NCBI GenBank assembly: GCA_029934265.1
Contig: JAOZMN010000211.1
Coordinates: forward strand, 1-5,703
From: Bacteroidales bacterium
GTDB lineage: Bacteria > Bacteroidota > Bacteroidia > Bacteroidales > JAADGE01
DNA length: 5,703 nucleotides
Reading direction: 5' to 3'
Shown: in pieces, positions 1 to 5,703 of the stretch
Position numbering within the stretch: position 1 is the stretch's first letter
How the letters are laid out: every line of letters begins with the position of its first letter
Program-made: the position numbers and the translations under genes
Notes under the pieces: generated by a model
Told to the model about the DNA's origin: nothing
The model's database searches: none
Seen by the model: the letters and a program-made list of their open reading frames with translations, nothing else

Positions 1-1
1 C

Positions 2-1234
2 GATAACAATAAAGAAGAACTATTTTACAGAAGTAAATTATTCGCCATAAAAGATGCTCACCGAAAAATTATTGCCAAATTTGAAACAGATTATCCGAAA
101 TATTTTGAAATGAAATATAAGGAAAATAAAATAACGGCAAATCTTATCAGAAGTCAAATAGATAAAAAAAATGCTCTCAGAAGTTATTATCTTGGTGATA
201 CTTTACTCACAATATTTACCCTTACCAAAGACAGTACTGTTGTTGAAGAAGTAAAAACTCCATTGAATTTCAATAAAGAAATCGAAAACTATCGAAAATT
301 ATTAACTTCCGGCTACAAATCCGACATATCAAAATATACAAAAGAAGCATTCCGAATGTATCGGTTTTTATTTCCTGAAGATATTTCTTCGGAAATTGAA
401 AATTTAATAATTATACCGGACGGAATTTTGGGAATTATACCTTTCGAAGCTCTTTTTACGGAAGAATACACAGGAAACATCGAAACTTTTAAAGAATATC
501 CTTATTTAATAAAAAAACTGAAAATTGATTATTTTTATTCCGCCGGATTATACAGCAGAGCAATTCTTTCGGAAAAAGAAAAAAGTGATGCACAAACGGA
601 TTGGATAGGAATTGCTCCGGTTTTTGAAGGAGGCAATGTTTCATATAACGGTAAGACAGTCAGCGAACTACCCGGAACCGTTGATGAAATAAATGAAATT
701 TCAAAATTATTTACCGACAAATCGCTAACCGTTGAAGCCAAAATGAGAAACAAAGCATCGGAAGAATTTATAAAATCCTACGACTTGCAAGATTGTAAAT
801 ATCTACACATTGCCACTCACGGAATCGTAAATTCAGAAACTCCGGAACTCTCTTGCATACTGCTTTCCGAAAGCAAAACCGCCAAAAACGACGGAGTGCT
901 GTATTCCGGCGAAATTTATAACCTGAAACTTAATGCCGATTTAGTCGTACTTTCGGCTTGCGAAACAGGACTGGGAAAAATATCAAAAGGTGAAGGAATT
1001 ATCGGACTTTCAAGGGCTTTGCTCTATGCCGGAACAAAAAATATAATAGTATCCTTATGGAAAGTTTCCGATGAATCCACATCAAAACTTATGATTGATT
1101 TTTACGATAAACTTCTCAATAAAAATAAAGAAGATATAACATTATCACTGCATCAAGCCAAATTAGACCTTATTAAAGAAGGGAAATATGCACACCCTTA
1201 TTTCTGGTCGCCATTCATTCTTATAGGAAAATAA
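2..1234 (+). CDS. CHAT-domain (caspase-like peptidase) protein, 5'-truncated by the window edge
   Basis: The frame is open from the first bases, so the Met codon at 110 is probably internal; 410 residues are visible and the true start lies upstream. The first ~60 residues (a yP.YfemKY-like stretch, then charged helix) resemble the linker that follows TPR repeats in TPR-CHAT proteins; the TPRs themselves would be outside. The CHAT domain (caspase HetF-associated with TPRs) fills roughly residues 60-410. It shows LPGT.DEI around residue 230, the histidine motif HIATHG (His273, codon 818-820), the cysteine motif SACETG (Cys320, codon 959-961), then GEGIIGLSRALLYAG, SLWKVSDEST and the closing HPYFWSPFILIG. 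Both dyad residues are present, so proteolytic activity is plausible. Family members are clan CD cysteine peptidases; some act in bacterial immunity or regulated proteolysis, but the substrate here is unknown. No signal peptide can be judged. It converges on valS across a 174-nt gap. Confidence 0.93.
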   Translation, partial: DNNKEELFYRSKLFAIKDAHRKIIAKFETDYPKYFEMKYKENKITANLIRSQIDKKNALRSYYLGDTLLTIFTLTKDSTVVEEVKTPLNFNKEIENYRKLLTSGYKSDISKYTKEAFRMYRFLFPEDISSEIENLIIIPDGILGIIPFEALFTEEYTGNIETFKEYPYLIKKLKIDYFYSAGLYSRAILSEKEKSDAQTDWIGIAPVFEGGNVSYNGKTVSELPGTVDEINEISKLFTDKSLTVEAKMRNKASEEFIKSYDLQDCKYLHIATHGIVNSETPELSCILLSESKTAKNDGVLYSGEIYNLKLNADLVVLSACETGLGKISKGEGIIGLSRALLYAGTKNIIVSLWKVSDESTSKLMIDFYDKLLNKNKEDITLSLHQAKLDLIKEGKYAHPYFWSPFILIGK

Positions 1235-1243
1235 AAACAAATT

Positions 1244-1276
1244 ACTCAAGGTTTCACTTAAACTAAATCCTTGAGT
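1244..1276 (-). terminator. Hairpin in convergent gap, possible terminator
   Basis: ACTCAAGG (1244-1251) pairs perfectly with CCTTGAGT (1269-1276) across a 17-nt loop, starting 10 nt after the stop codon of the CHAT gene. Read on the minus strand, the stem is followed by a T-rich stretch (aatttgtttttatttt), as in an intrinsic terminator. On the plus strand no T tract follows. Its position suits the end of the CHAT transcript, but its polarity suits leftward transcription arriving from valS. The assignment as a terminator is inferred. Confidence 0.35.
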
Positions 1277-1287
1277 TCGGTATAAAA

Positions 1288-1369
1288 AGACCCTTAGGGT
1301 TTGATTTAACAAAATTTAATAAATCTAAATACTTAATTTACAGTTTTTTAATAAAAACCCTAAGGGTCT
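1288..1369. repeat. Inverted repeat with 15-bp perfect arms (CCCTTAGGG cores), possible valS terminator or small repeat element
   Basis: AGACCCTTAGGGTTT at 1288-1302 is the exact reverse complement of AAACCCTAAGGGTCT at 1355-1369; 52 AT-rich nt separate the arms. Each arm is itself near-palindromic (CCCT-T-AGGG), so the two copies also read as an imperfect direct repeat: both are preceded by AAAAA and followed by a GATT-like sequence. On the minus strand, the direction of valS, the distal arm runs into TCTTTTTAT, as expected of a terminator about 40-120 nt past the valS stop. No convincing target-site duplication flanks it, so a miniature transposable element is possible but not shown. Confidence 0.7.
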
Positions 1370-1408
1370 GATTGCGAAAAAATATACTTTTTAGACTGAC
1401 CTCATTCT

Positions 1409-4051
1409 TTATTTTCGTTCCAACTCTTTTATTTGAGTTTTCAAAGCTGAAATTTTGGCTTCGGCATCTGCCATTTTTATTTTTTCTTTATTTACGACAG
1501 CTTCCGGTGCGTTATCTACAAAACGTTTATTTGAAAGTTTGCCGGCAACACCTTTCAAAAAGCCCTCTGTATATTTAAGCTCCTTTTTAAGTTTTGCGAT
1601 TTCCTCTTCGGTATCGACCAAATCGCCCAAAGGCACAAAATATTCTGTTTTTTTAACGATAAATTGTGTCGCTCCTTCAATTTTATTTTCCGTTTTCTCA
1701 AACTTTGAAACACCGCCGAGTTTTACGATAACACTTTCGAAAGTATTATCATATATCTTGTCGGAAGTTTTGTAAAACAGTTCTATTTCTGTGCGAGCCG
1801 GTAAGTTTTTTTGTTTTTTGATATTTCTGATTTCGCTTATTATCTGTTTGATATTCTCAAATTTTTCCGATAAATTTGTATCGAAATTTGTATCCGAAGG
1901 CATTTTGGCAAGCATGATACTTTCATTTTCGGCTCTTGCTTCCAATTTCTGCCAAAGCTCTTCCGTTATGAAAGGCATAAAAGGGTGTAAAAGTCGAAGT
2001 AATTTATCGAGAGAATTTGTTACTTGTGTAAGCGTGGTTTTGTCTATAGGTTTTTGATATTCAGGCTTTACGATTTCGAGCAACCATGATGAAAATTCAT
2101 CTTTAAAAAGTCTGTAAACCGACATTAAACCTTCCGAAATTCTGAAATTGTCAATTTGTTTATCTAATTTTGAAACAGTTTCATTAATTTTATTTTCAAA
2201 CCAATTCAATGCAACTTTTGAATGTTCGGGTTGCGGGATTTTTTCATCAACTTTCCACGATTCCACAAGTCGGTAAGCGTTCCAAACTTTATTGCAAAAA
2301 TTTCTGCCTTGTTCCGGTAAGTTGTCGTTGTAAAGCAAATCACCGCCGGCAGGAGAACACAGCATCATTCCTACACGAACTCCGTCTGCTCCGTATTTTT
2401 CTATTAAATCCAGCGGGTCGGGAGAATTACCGAGTTGTTTGGACATTTTTCTGCCTTTTTCGTCTCGTACCATTCCGGTAAAATACACGTTTTTAAACGG
2501 CAATTCGTTACGAAATTCGTATCCGGAAATTATCATTCTTGCTATCCAGAAAAATATAATATCGTGTCCGGTCGCAACTACGTTTGTCGGATAATAATAT
2601 TTAATTTCGGGATTTTCAGGATTTCTGATACCGTCGAAAACAGACATAGGCCACAACCATGATGAAAACCAAGTATCGAGTACGTCCTCGTCTTGTCGCA
2701 AGTCGCTTAATTTAAGATTTGGATTTGATAGTTTTTCTTTTGCAAGTTCGAGAGCTTTTTCCGGATTTTCGGCAACAACAAAATCGTTGGAGTTCGGCAA
2801 ATAATAAGCCGGAATTTGTTGTCCCCACCATAATTGTCGGGAAATATTCCAATCTCTGATATTTGTCATCCAATGACGATATGTATTTTTGAAACGCTCC
2901 GGTGTGAATTTAATATTATCATTTTCAACGTTTTCGATAGCCGGTTTTACAAGTTCTTCCATTTTTAAGAACCATTGCATAGAAAGTTTCGGCTCAATAG
3001 GTACTTGCGTTCTTTGAGAGTACCCTACCCTATTTGTAAGGTCTTCTATTTTAACAAGTTGCCCACTATTTTCCAAATCTTTTATTATCAACTTCCGTAC
3101 TTCAAAACGGTCTTTCCCGATATAAAGTTCTCCGGCTTCGGCAATAGTTCCGTTATCGTTAAAAATATCTACAATTTTCAAATTATGTTTCTGCCCAAGC
3201 ATATAATCATTTTCATCGTGTGCCGGCGTTACTTTCAAAGCTCCGGTTCCGAATTCAATATCTATATAATCATCAATAATTATAGGTACTTCCCTGTTTA
3301 TTAAAGGAATAATTACAGTTTTGCCGTGCAGATTTTTAAAACGTTCATCTTCCGGGTGAACGCAAACCGCAGTATCGCCAAGTATGGTTTCCGGACGTGT
3401 TGTAGCGATAGTTATATACTCTTCGCTGTCTTTTATTTTATAACGAACATAATATAATTTGCTTTGTTCGTCTTTATATTCCACTTCTTCATCGGAAACT
3501 GCCGTAAGTGCGGACGGGTCCCAATTCACCATTCGTACTCCTCTGTAAATTAAGCCTTTATTGTGTAAATCAACGAAAGTTTTAATTACACTTTCGTACA
3601 TATCATCGTCCAAAGTAAATTTTGTTCTGTCCCAATCGCAAGAAGCACCGAGTTTTTTGAGTTGGTCGAGAATTATACCGCCGTGTTTGTGCGTCCACTC
3701 CCATGCGTGTTCCAAAAATTTTTCTCTGCCGATTTCATTTTTGTCGATTCCTTCTGATTTAAGTTTGTTTACAACTTTTGCTTCGGTAGCAATGGAAGCG
3801 TGGTCGGTACCCGGCACCCAAAGTGCGTTTTTTCCCTGCATTCTTGCACGTCTTGTAAGTATATCCTGAATTGTATTATTCATGATATGCCCCATGTGTA
3901 GTACGCCGGTAACGTTCGGAGGAGGTATTACTATAGTAAAAGGTTCTTTTTCATTGGGTTCGGATTTAAACATTTTATTATCCGACCAGAATTTATACCA
4001 TTTGTCTTCAATCGCATTAGGAATGTATTGTGCAGATGTGTTTTTTTTCAT
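1409..4051 (-). CDS. valS: Valine--tRNA ligase (valyl-tRNA synthetase)
   Basis: Cytoplasmic class Ia aminoacyl-tRNA synthetase that activates valine with ATP and charges tRNA-Val; 880 residues, a normal full length. The Rossmann catalytic core begins near residue 10, with the HIGH-type motif HMGH at 52-55 inside PPPNVTGVLHMGH, then GTDHASIATE. The CP1 editing domain (about 190-340) has TTRPE at 217-221 and TPAHDEND near 275-282; it hydrolyses mischarged Thr-tRNA-Val. The core resumes with WWGQQIPAYY (W408) and GHDIIFFW, followed by KMSK at 535-538, with Gln rather than the commoner Ser after it. The anticodon-binding helical domain spans about 600-750. The last ~75 residues (after VPLGDLVD) form the Lys/Glu-rich C-terminal coiled coil typical of ValRS. 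The start ATG is preceded by AT-rich sequence (cttaaata) without Shine-Dalgarno, and the N-terminus aligns naturally with the family. No frameshift or missing motif was seen. It lies 72 nt downstream of the nucleotidyltransferase gene on the same strand, probably co-transcribed with it. Confidence 0.98.
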   Translation of the reverse strand: MKKNTSAQYIPNAIEDKWYKFWSDNKMFKSEPNEKEPFTIVIPPPNVTGVLHMGHIMNNTIQDILTRRARMQGKNALWVPGTDHASIATEAKVVNKLKSEGIDKNEIGREKFLEHAWEWTHKHGGIILDQLKKLGASCDWDRTKFTLDDDMYESVIKTFVDLHNKGLIYRGVRMVNWDPSALTAVSDEEVEYKDEQSKLYYVRYKIKDSEEYITIATTRPETILGDTAVCVHPEDERFKNLHGKTVIIPLINREVPIIIDDYIDIEFGTGALKVTPAHDENDYMLGQKHNLKIVDIFNDNGTIAEAGELYIGKDRFEVRKLIIKDLENSGQLVKIEDLTNRVGYSQRTQVPIEPKLSMQWFLKMEELVKPAIENVENDNIKFTPERFKNTYRHWMTNIRDWNISRQLWWGQQIPAYYLPNSNDFVVAENPEKALELAKEKLSNPNLKLSDLRQDEDVLDTWFSSWLWPMSVFDGIRNPENPEIKYYYPTNVVATGHDIIFFWIARMIISGYEFRNELPFKNVYFTGMVRDEKGRKMSKQLGNSPDPLDLIEKYGADGVRVGMMLCSPAGGDLLYNDNLPEQGRNFCNKVWNAYRLVESWKVDEKIPQPEHSKVALNWFENKINETVSKLDKQIDNFRISEGLMSVYRLFKDEFSSWLLEIVKPEYQKPIDKTTLTQVTNSLDKLLRLLHPFMPFITEELWQKLEARAENESIMLAKMPSDTNFDTNLSEKFENIKQIISEIRNIKKQKNLPARTEIELFYKTSDKIYDNTFESVIVKLGGVSKFEKTENKIEGATQFIVKKTEYFVPLGDLVDTEEEIAKLKKELKYTEGFLKGVAGKLSNKRFVDNAPEAVVNKEKIKMADAEAKISALKTQIKELERK

Positions 4052-4092
4052 TATTTAAGTTTTGAAGTTTTGTACCCTGTGTAAGAAGAGTA

Positions 4093-4117
4093 ATTTTCTA
4101 TATTTTCTATATTTTAT
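4093..4117. repeat. Short tandem repeat, 9-nt unit
   Basis: ATTTTCTAT occurs twice in a row (4093-4101, 4102-4110), followed by a partial third copy (ATTTTAT) in the 72-nt spacer between the nucleotidyltransferase and valS. It may be simple low-complexity sequence. No promoter of the TTTG/TAnnTTTG type is visible in this spacer on the minus strand, which favours co-transcription of the two genes. Confidence 0.6.
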
Positions 4118-4123
4118 CGGTTG

Positions 4124-4852
4124 TTAAGTTATTCGTTTCATAAATCTTTCTGCTTTTTTTAATTTTTCAACACTACCGATGTCAAACCAATATTTCGGTT
4201 CAAATTCGGCGGAACAAATTTTATTATCGTTTGCAAGTTGAAGATATAAATCTATTATCGAAAATTTACCTTTCAAATTTATTTTATCGAAAATTTTCGG
4301 CGAAATTACTTGTATTCCGGCAAATGCCGAATGAATTGTATCTCCGATTGGTGATTTTGCCGGTTTTATTTCTCCGGTTTTGGTATTTTCCCAATAGCAA
4401 AGTCTGTTTTGAGAGTCAAAAACAAGTCGTCGTGTCGATTCTCTTTTTGTCATCGCAAGTGTTGCAAGAGCATTATTTTTCCTGTGTGTATCGAATAAAG
4501 TTTTAATATCAATATCCGTTAAAATATCTACATTACAAATTAAAAAATCCTCTGTTCCGCTAAGAAATTTCTCTGCATTGAGCAGTCCTCCTCCGGTATC
4601 GAGTAATTTTTGCGTTTCATCGGAAATATGAATTATCGAACCAAAATTATTATTTTTCTTCAAAAAATCGACTATTTGTTCCGAAAAATAATGAACATTA
4701 ATTATAAATTCGTCAAAACCTTCTTTTTGTAATTTTTTTATTACAAGTTCTAAAATCGGGATTCCGCCGACAGAAACAAGTGCTTTGGGAATTTTGTCGG
4801 TTATCGGTTTTAAACGTGTTCCGAGTCCCGCCGCAAAAATCATTGCTTTCAT
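4124..4852 (-). CDS. Sugar-1-phosphate nucleotidyltransferase (RmlA/MurU-like NTP transferase)
   Basis: Predicted cytoplasmic enzyme that joins an NTP and a sugar 1-phosphate into a nucleotide sugar plus pyrophosphate. The 242 residues cover one complete GT-A-like nucleotidyltransferase domain. Visible motifs are the N-terminal nucleotide-binding signature AAGLGTRLKP at 7-16, PKAL at 22-25 (Lys23), the base-recognition loop DTGGG at 85-89, the metal-binding Asp in NVD at 107-109, and the closing WFDIGSVEKL with Asp224. There is no C-terminal left-handed beta-helix, so it is not a GlmU-type bifunctional enzyme. The compact size and the DTGGG loop resemble MurU (N-acetylmuramate-1-phosphate uridylyltransferase) and mannose-1-phosphate guanylyltransferase-like proteins; the sugar and base cannot be decided from sequence. 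No sugar kinase or phosphotransferase gene is adjacent inside the window. The start at 4850-4852 is chosen because MKAMIFAAG is the usual family N-terminus; Met4 (4841-4843) would clip it. It is first in a probable operon with valS. Confidence 0.92.
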   Translation of the reverse strand: MKAMIFAAGLGTRLKPITDKIPKALVSVGGIPILELVIKKLQKEGFDEFIINVHYFSEQIVDFLKKNNNFGSIIHISDETQKLLDTGGGLLNAEKFLSGTEDFLICNVDILTDIDIKTLFDTHRKNNALATLAMTKRESTRRLVFDSQNRLCYWENTKTGEIKPAKSPIGDTIHSAFAGIQVISPKIFDKINLKGKFSIIDLYLQLANDNKICSAEFEPKYWFDIGSVEKLKKAERFMKRIT

Positions 4853-4872
4853 TTGTAACAGATTAATTTCTA

Positions 4873-4902
4873 CAAAAATAGATATTATAATTAAAGTGCA
4901 AA
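4873..4902 (-). promoter_or_regulatory. Candidate Bacteroidota-type promoter for the nucleotidyltransferase-valS unit
   Basis: On the minus strand TTTG (4902-4899) is followed after 18 nt by TATTTTTG (4880-4873), an exact match to TAnnTTTG, the -7 element used by the primary sigma factor in Bacteroidota, at acceptable spacing from a -33 TTTG. Transcription would begin about 4-7 nt further on, giving a leader of roughly 15 nt before the ATG at 4852. In AT-rich DNA such matches also occur by chance. Confidence 0.55.
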
Positions 4903-4918
4903 AAGGAAGTTACATTTA

Positions 4919-4990
4919 TTACTTGAATTTAGATTTCAAAATAAGAAGTTTTTTTGCTTTTTCACTAATATCTTCTATTTCGTCAATCAT
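4919..4990 (-). CDS. Doubtful small ORF, 23 codons
   Basis: A short reading frame in the divergent intergenic region would encode MIDEIEDISEKAKKLLILKS plus KFK, a mixed-charge, helix-prone peptide, ending in two consecutive stop codons (TAATAA). An in-frame stop lies just upstream of the ATG, so it cannot be longer. The ATG is preceded by an A-rich run but by no recognisable promoter. It sits upstream of the candidate promoter for the nucleotidyltransferase, so it is not in that gene's predicted leader. It could be a real small protein, the relic of a longer gene, or chance; chance is a serious possibility at this length. Confidence 0.2.
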   Translation of the reverse strand: MIDEIEDISEKAKKLLILKSKFK

Positions 4991-5006
4991 TTTTTTTATT
5001 TAAAAA

Positions 5007-5022
5007 TAAATTTGTATATTTG
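5007..5022 (+). promoter_or_regulatory. Two abutting -7-like boxes ahead of the SFPD-repeat gene
   Basis: TAAATTTG (5007-5014) and TATATTTG (5015-5022) each match TAnnTTTG and lie directly end to end. Using the second, transcription would start near 5026-5030, leaving a leader of about 35-40 nt before the ATG at 5065. No clear -33 TTTG is present at the right distance; only a T run (about 4990-4997) is there. The leader just before the ATG is A-rich (aaaacttaaagact), typical of starts without Shine-Dalgarno. Confidence 0.45.
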
Positions 5023-5064
5023 AATTGAAAATCAGTTGTATTAACAATTTAAAACTTAAAGACT

Positions 5065-5481
5065 ATGTATAAACTTATAATGATTTTAAGCATTCCATTA
5101 TTTATGCTTATCGGCGGAAATAATATAAATTCGGATTTATCCGAAAAAAATGATGCAAGTATCAAACCGACAATGAAGTTCTCCGATTTGACTCCGGAAC
5201 AGAAAGAAGAAGCACTCGAATATTTCAGAACAACCGGGAATTGTGAATATAAAGGTATAAAATTATACGGGAAAGTACAAATTGTAACTTCTTTTCCGGA
5301 TATTAAAGTACAATATGTGGAAAGTTTTCCGGATATTAAAGTCAAATTTGTAAATTCTTTTCCGGATAATTGCGGAGAATGGCAAATTGTAAACAGTTTT
5401 CCGGATTTTAAAATTCAAGTAGTAAGCAGTTTTCCGGATTTGAAAATAAAACCGGTAAGCAGTTTTCCCGGAATGAATTAA
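5065..5481 (+). CDS. Small, probably exported protein with six SFPD repeats, function unknown
   Basis: 138 residues. Residues 4-18 are hydrophobic and end in Gly-Gly, consistent with an N-terminal signal peptide but with only one Lys in the n-region and no lipobox Cys; export is inferred. Residues 37-69 form a short mixed segment (SDLTPEQKEEALEYFRTTG, then Cys60). From residue 70 to the C-terminus the protein is repeats of K-[VI]-[QK]-x-V-x-S-F-P-D-[hydrophobic], with Ser at 76, 87, 98, 111, 122 and 133: spacing 11, 11, 13, 11, 11. The 13 comes from a Cys-Gly-Glu-Trp insert (Cys103 to Trp106) that splits the array into three plus three units; the last unit ends SFPGMN. Alternating hydrophobics suggest a small beta-structured repeat fold, and Cys60 and Cys103 could form a disulfide in an exported protein. 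I recognise the repeat style as an uncharacterised bacterial type but assign no function. The gene stands alone, divergent from the nucleotidyltransferase. Confidence 0.88.
   Translation: MYKLIMILSIPLFMLIGGNNINSDLSEKNDASIKPTMKFSDLTPEQKEEALEYFRTTGNCEYKGIKLYGKVQIVTSFPDIKVQYVESFPDIKVKFVNSFPDNCGEWQIVNSFPDFKIQVVSSFPDLKIKPVSSFPGMN
5272..5478 (+). repeat. Coding tandem repeat, 33-nt period (SFPD units)
   Basis: Six units share TTTTCC[GC]G at their core, with Ser codons at 5290, 5323, 5356, 5395, 5428 and 5461; the period is 33 nt except for one 39-nt step. The Ser codon is TCT in units 1 and 3 and AGT in units 2, 4, 5 and 6, while Phe (TTT) is fixed and Pro is CCG except CCC in the last. The flanking residues diverge more than the SFPD core. 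Confidence 0.9.
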
Positions 5482-5559
5482 GGTCTTTTATCTTTTTAGT
5501 GAGGTAAAATCGTATTTATTTACTTGACTTAGCCAAAGTTAAAATATAATCAGTCATTC

Positions 5560-5585
5560 AAATTTTATACAAAAATATAAAATTT
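5560..5585. repeat. All-A/T hairpin
   Basis: AAATTTTATA (5560-5569) pairs perfectly with TATAAAATTT (5576-5585) over a 6-nt loop (CAAAAA). Because the stem is entirely A/T it is weak as an RNA structure and may be composition-driven. Confidence 0.45.
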
Positions 5586-5598
5586 CGGCATTGAAAAT

Positions 5599-5660
5599 AT
5601 AACAAATGTAAAGTTCACTAAACCAATAATGTGCAGTTTTATTTACATTTGTTATTTTTT
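5599..5660 (+). terminator. Inverted repeat followed by T tract, possible terminator
   Basis: ATAACAAATGTAAA (5599-5612) is the exact reverse complement of TTTACATTTGTTAT (5642-5655). Beyond one mismatch, AAAA (5594-5597) can pair with the following T run, lengthening the stem to about 19 positions. The loop is 29 nt. The right arm runs straight into T residues to 5660, which fits an intrinsic terminator for plus-strand transcription, about 120-180 nt after the SFPD-repeat stop. Low G+C in the stem and the long loop weaken the call; it could instead be a small repeat element or operator. Confidence 0.45.
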
Positions 5661-5703
5661 ATTGTATCTACTTTATAATTTGTTAAAAATTTTATACTTT
5701 TAG

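Larger units (their letters stand above)
5482..5703. other. Gene-free AT-rich region after the SFPD-repeat gene
   Basis: No credible reading frame on either strand; the longest ATG-initiated frames I found by eye on the minus strand are under 15 codons. It contains two inverted repeats, listed separately. The sequence AAATTTTATAC occurs twice (5560-5570 and 5687-5697), which may be chance in such AT-rich DNA. Confidence 0.6.

Noticed and set aside
110..112. ATG at 110 as the start of the CHAT gene
   Set aside because: The frame is open to the left edge, and the residues before this Met fit the linker typical of TPR-CHAT proteins, so it is probably internal.
535..753. Minus-strand frame of 72 codons inside the CHAT gene
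   Set aside because: It overlaps a well-supported CHAT domain antisense and shows no family features.
1235..1408. A tRNA or other structured RNA gene in the convergent gap
   Set aside because: No cloverleaf or conserved tRNA elements are visible; the structure is explained by the two inverted repeats.
1409..4051. Several plus-strand open frames of about 68-109 codons opposite valS
   Set aside because: They lie antisense to an intact, motif-complete valS and read as low-complexity or Cys/Phe/Ser-rich shadow translations without recognisable motifs.
5049..5345. Minus-strand frame of 98 codons opposite the SFPD gene
   Set aside because: It is the antisense shadow of the repeat-coding region; its repeated peptides mirror the SFPD repeats, and the plus-strand frame has the better start, leader and signal-like N-terminus.
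5272..5478. Regular 33-nt repeats that could suggest a CRISPR-like array
   Set aside because: The repeats are in frame within a coding sequence, vary at many positions, and have no unique spacers between conserved repeats.
5570..5606. Minus-strand promoter: TATTTTTG at 5577-5570 with an upstream TTTG at 5606-5603
   Set aside because: The 25-nt spacing is too long for the -33/-7 pattern, and the nearest gene on that strand is distant.

Overview
The window looks like chromosomal DNA from a member of the Bacteroidota. This is inferred from four signs: AT-rich DNA, no Shine-Dalgarno sequences ahead of the starts (A/T-rich leaders instead), promoter-like elements matching the Bacteroidota -33/-7 pattern (TTTG, then TAnnTTTG), and the style of the encoded proteins. 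The genus cannot be told from the sequence.

Layout from left to right. Positions 2-1234 (+) hold the C-terminal 410 residues of a CHAT-domain, caspase-like protein with an intact His/Cys dyad; its start lies outside the window. Positions 1235-1408 are a convergent intergenic gap with two inverted repeats, one built from two copies of a near-palindromic CCCTTAGGG core. Positions 1409-4051 (-) encode a full-length valyl-tRNA synthetase (valS). Upstream of it, after a 72-nt spacer, 4124-4852 (-) encode a sugar-1-phosphate nucleotidyltransferase of the RmlA/MurU type. The two minus-strand genes probably form one transcription unit, read from a good candidate promoter at 4873-4902. Positions 4853-5064 are a divergent intergenic region that also contains a doubtful 23-codon ORF. 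Positions 5065-5481 (+) encode a small, probably exported protein with six 11-residue 'SFPD' repeats. Positions 5482-5703 hold no gene, but two further inverted repeats, one followed by a T tract.

The nucleotidyltransferase and valS are housekeeping genes (activated sugar for envelope or glycan synthesis; tRNA charging). Nothing in the sequence links them functionally to the flanking CHAT gene or to the repeat protein. The least explained items are the SFPD-repeat protein and the CHAT protein, whose N-terminal region and possible partner genes lie to the left of the window. I do not see a clear multi-gene defence or mobile system here.
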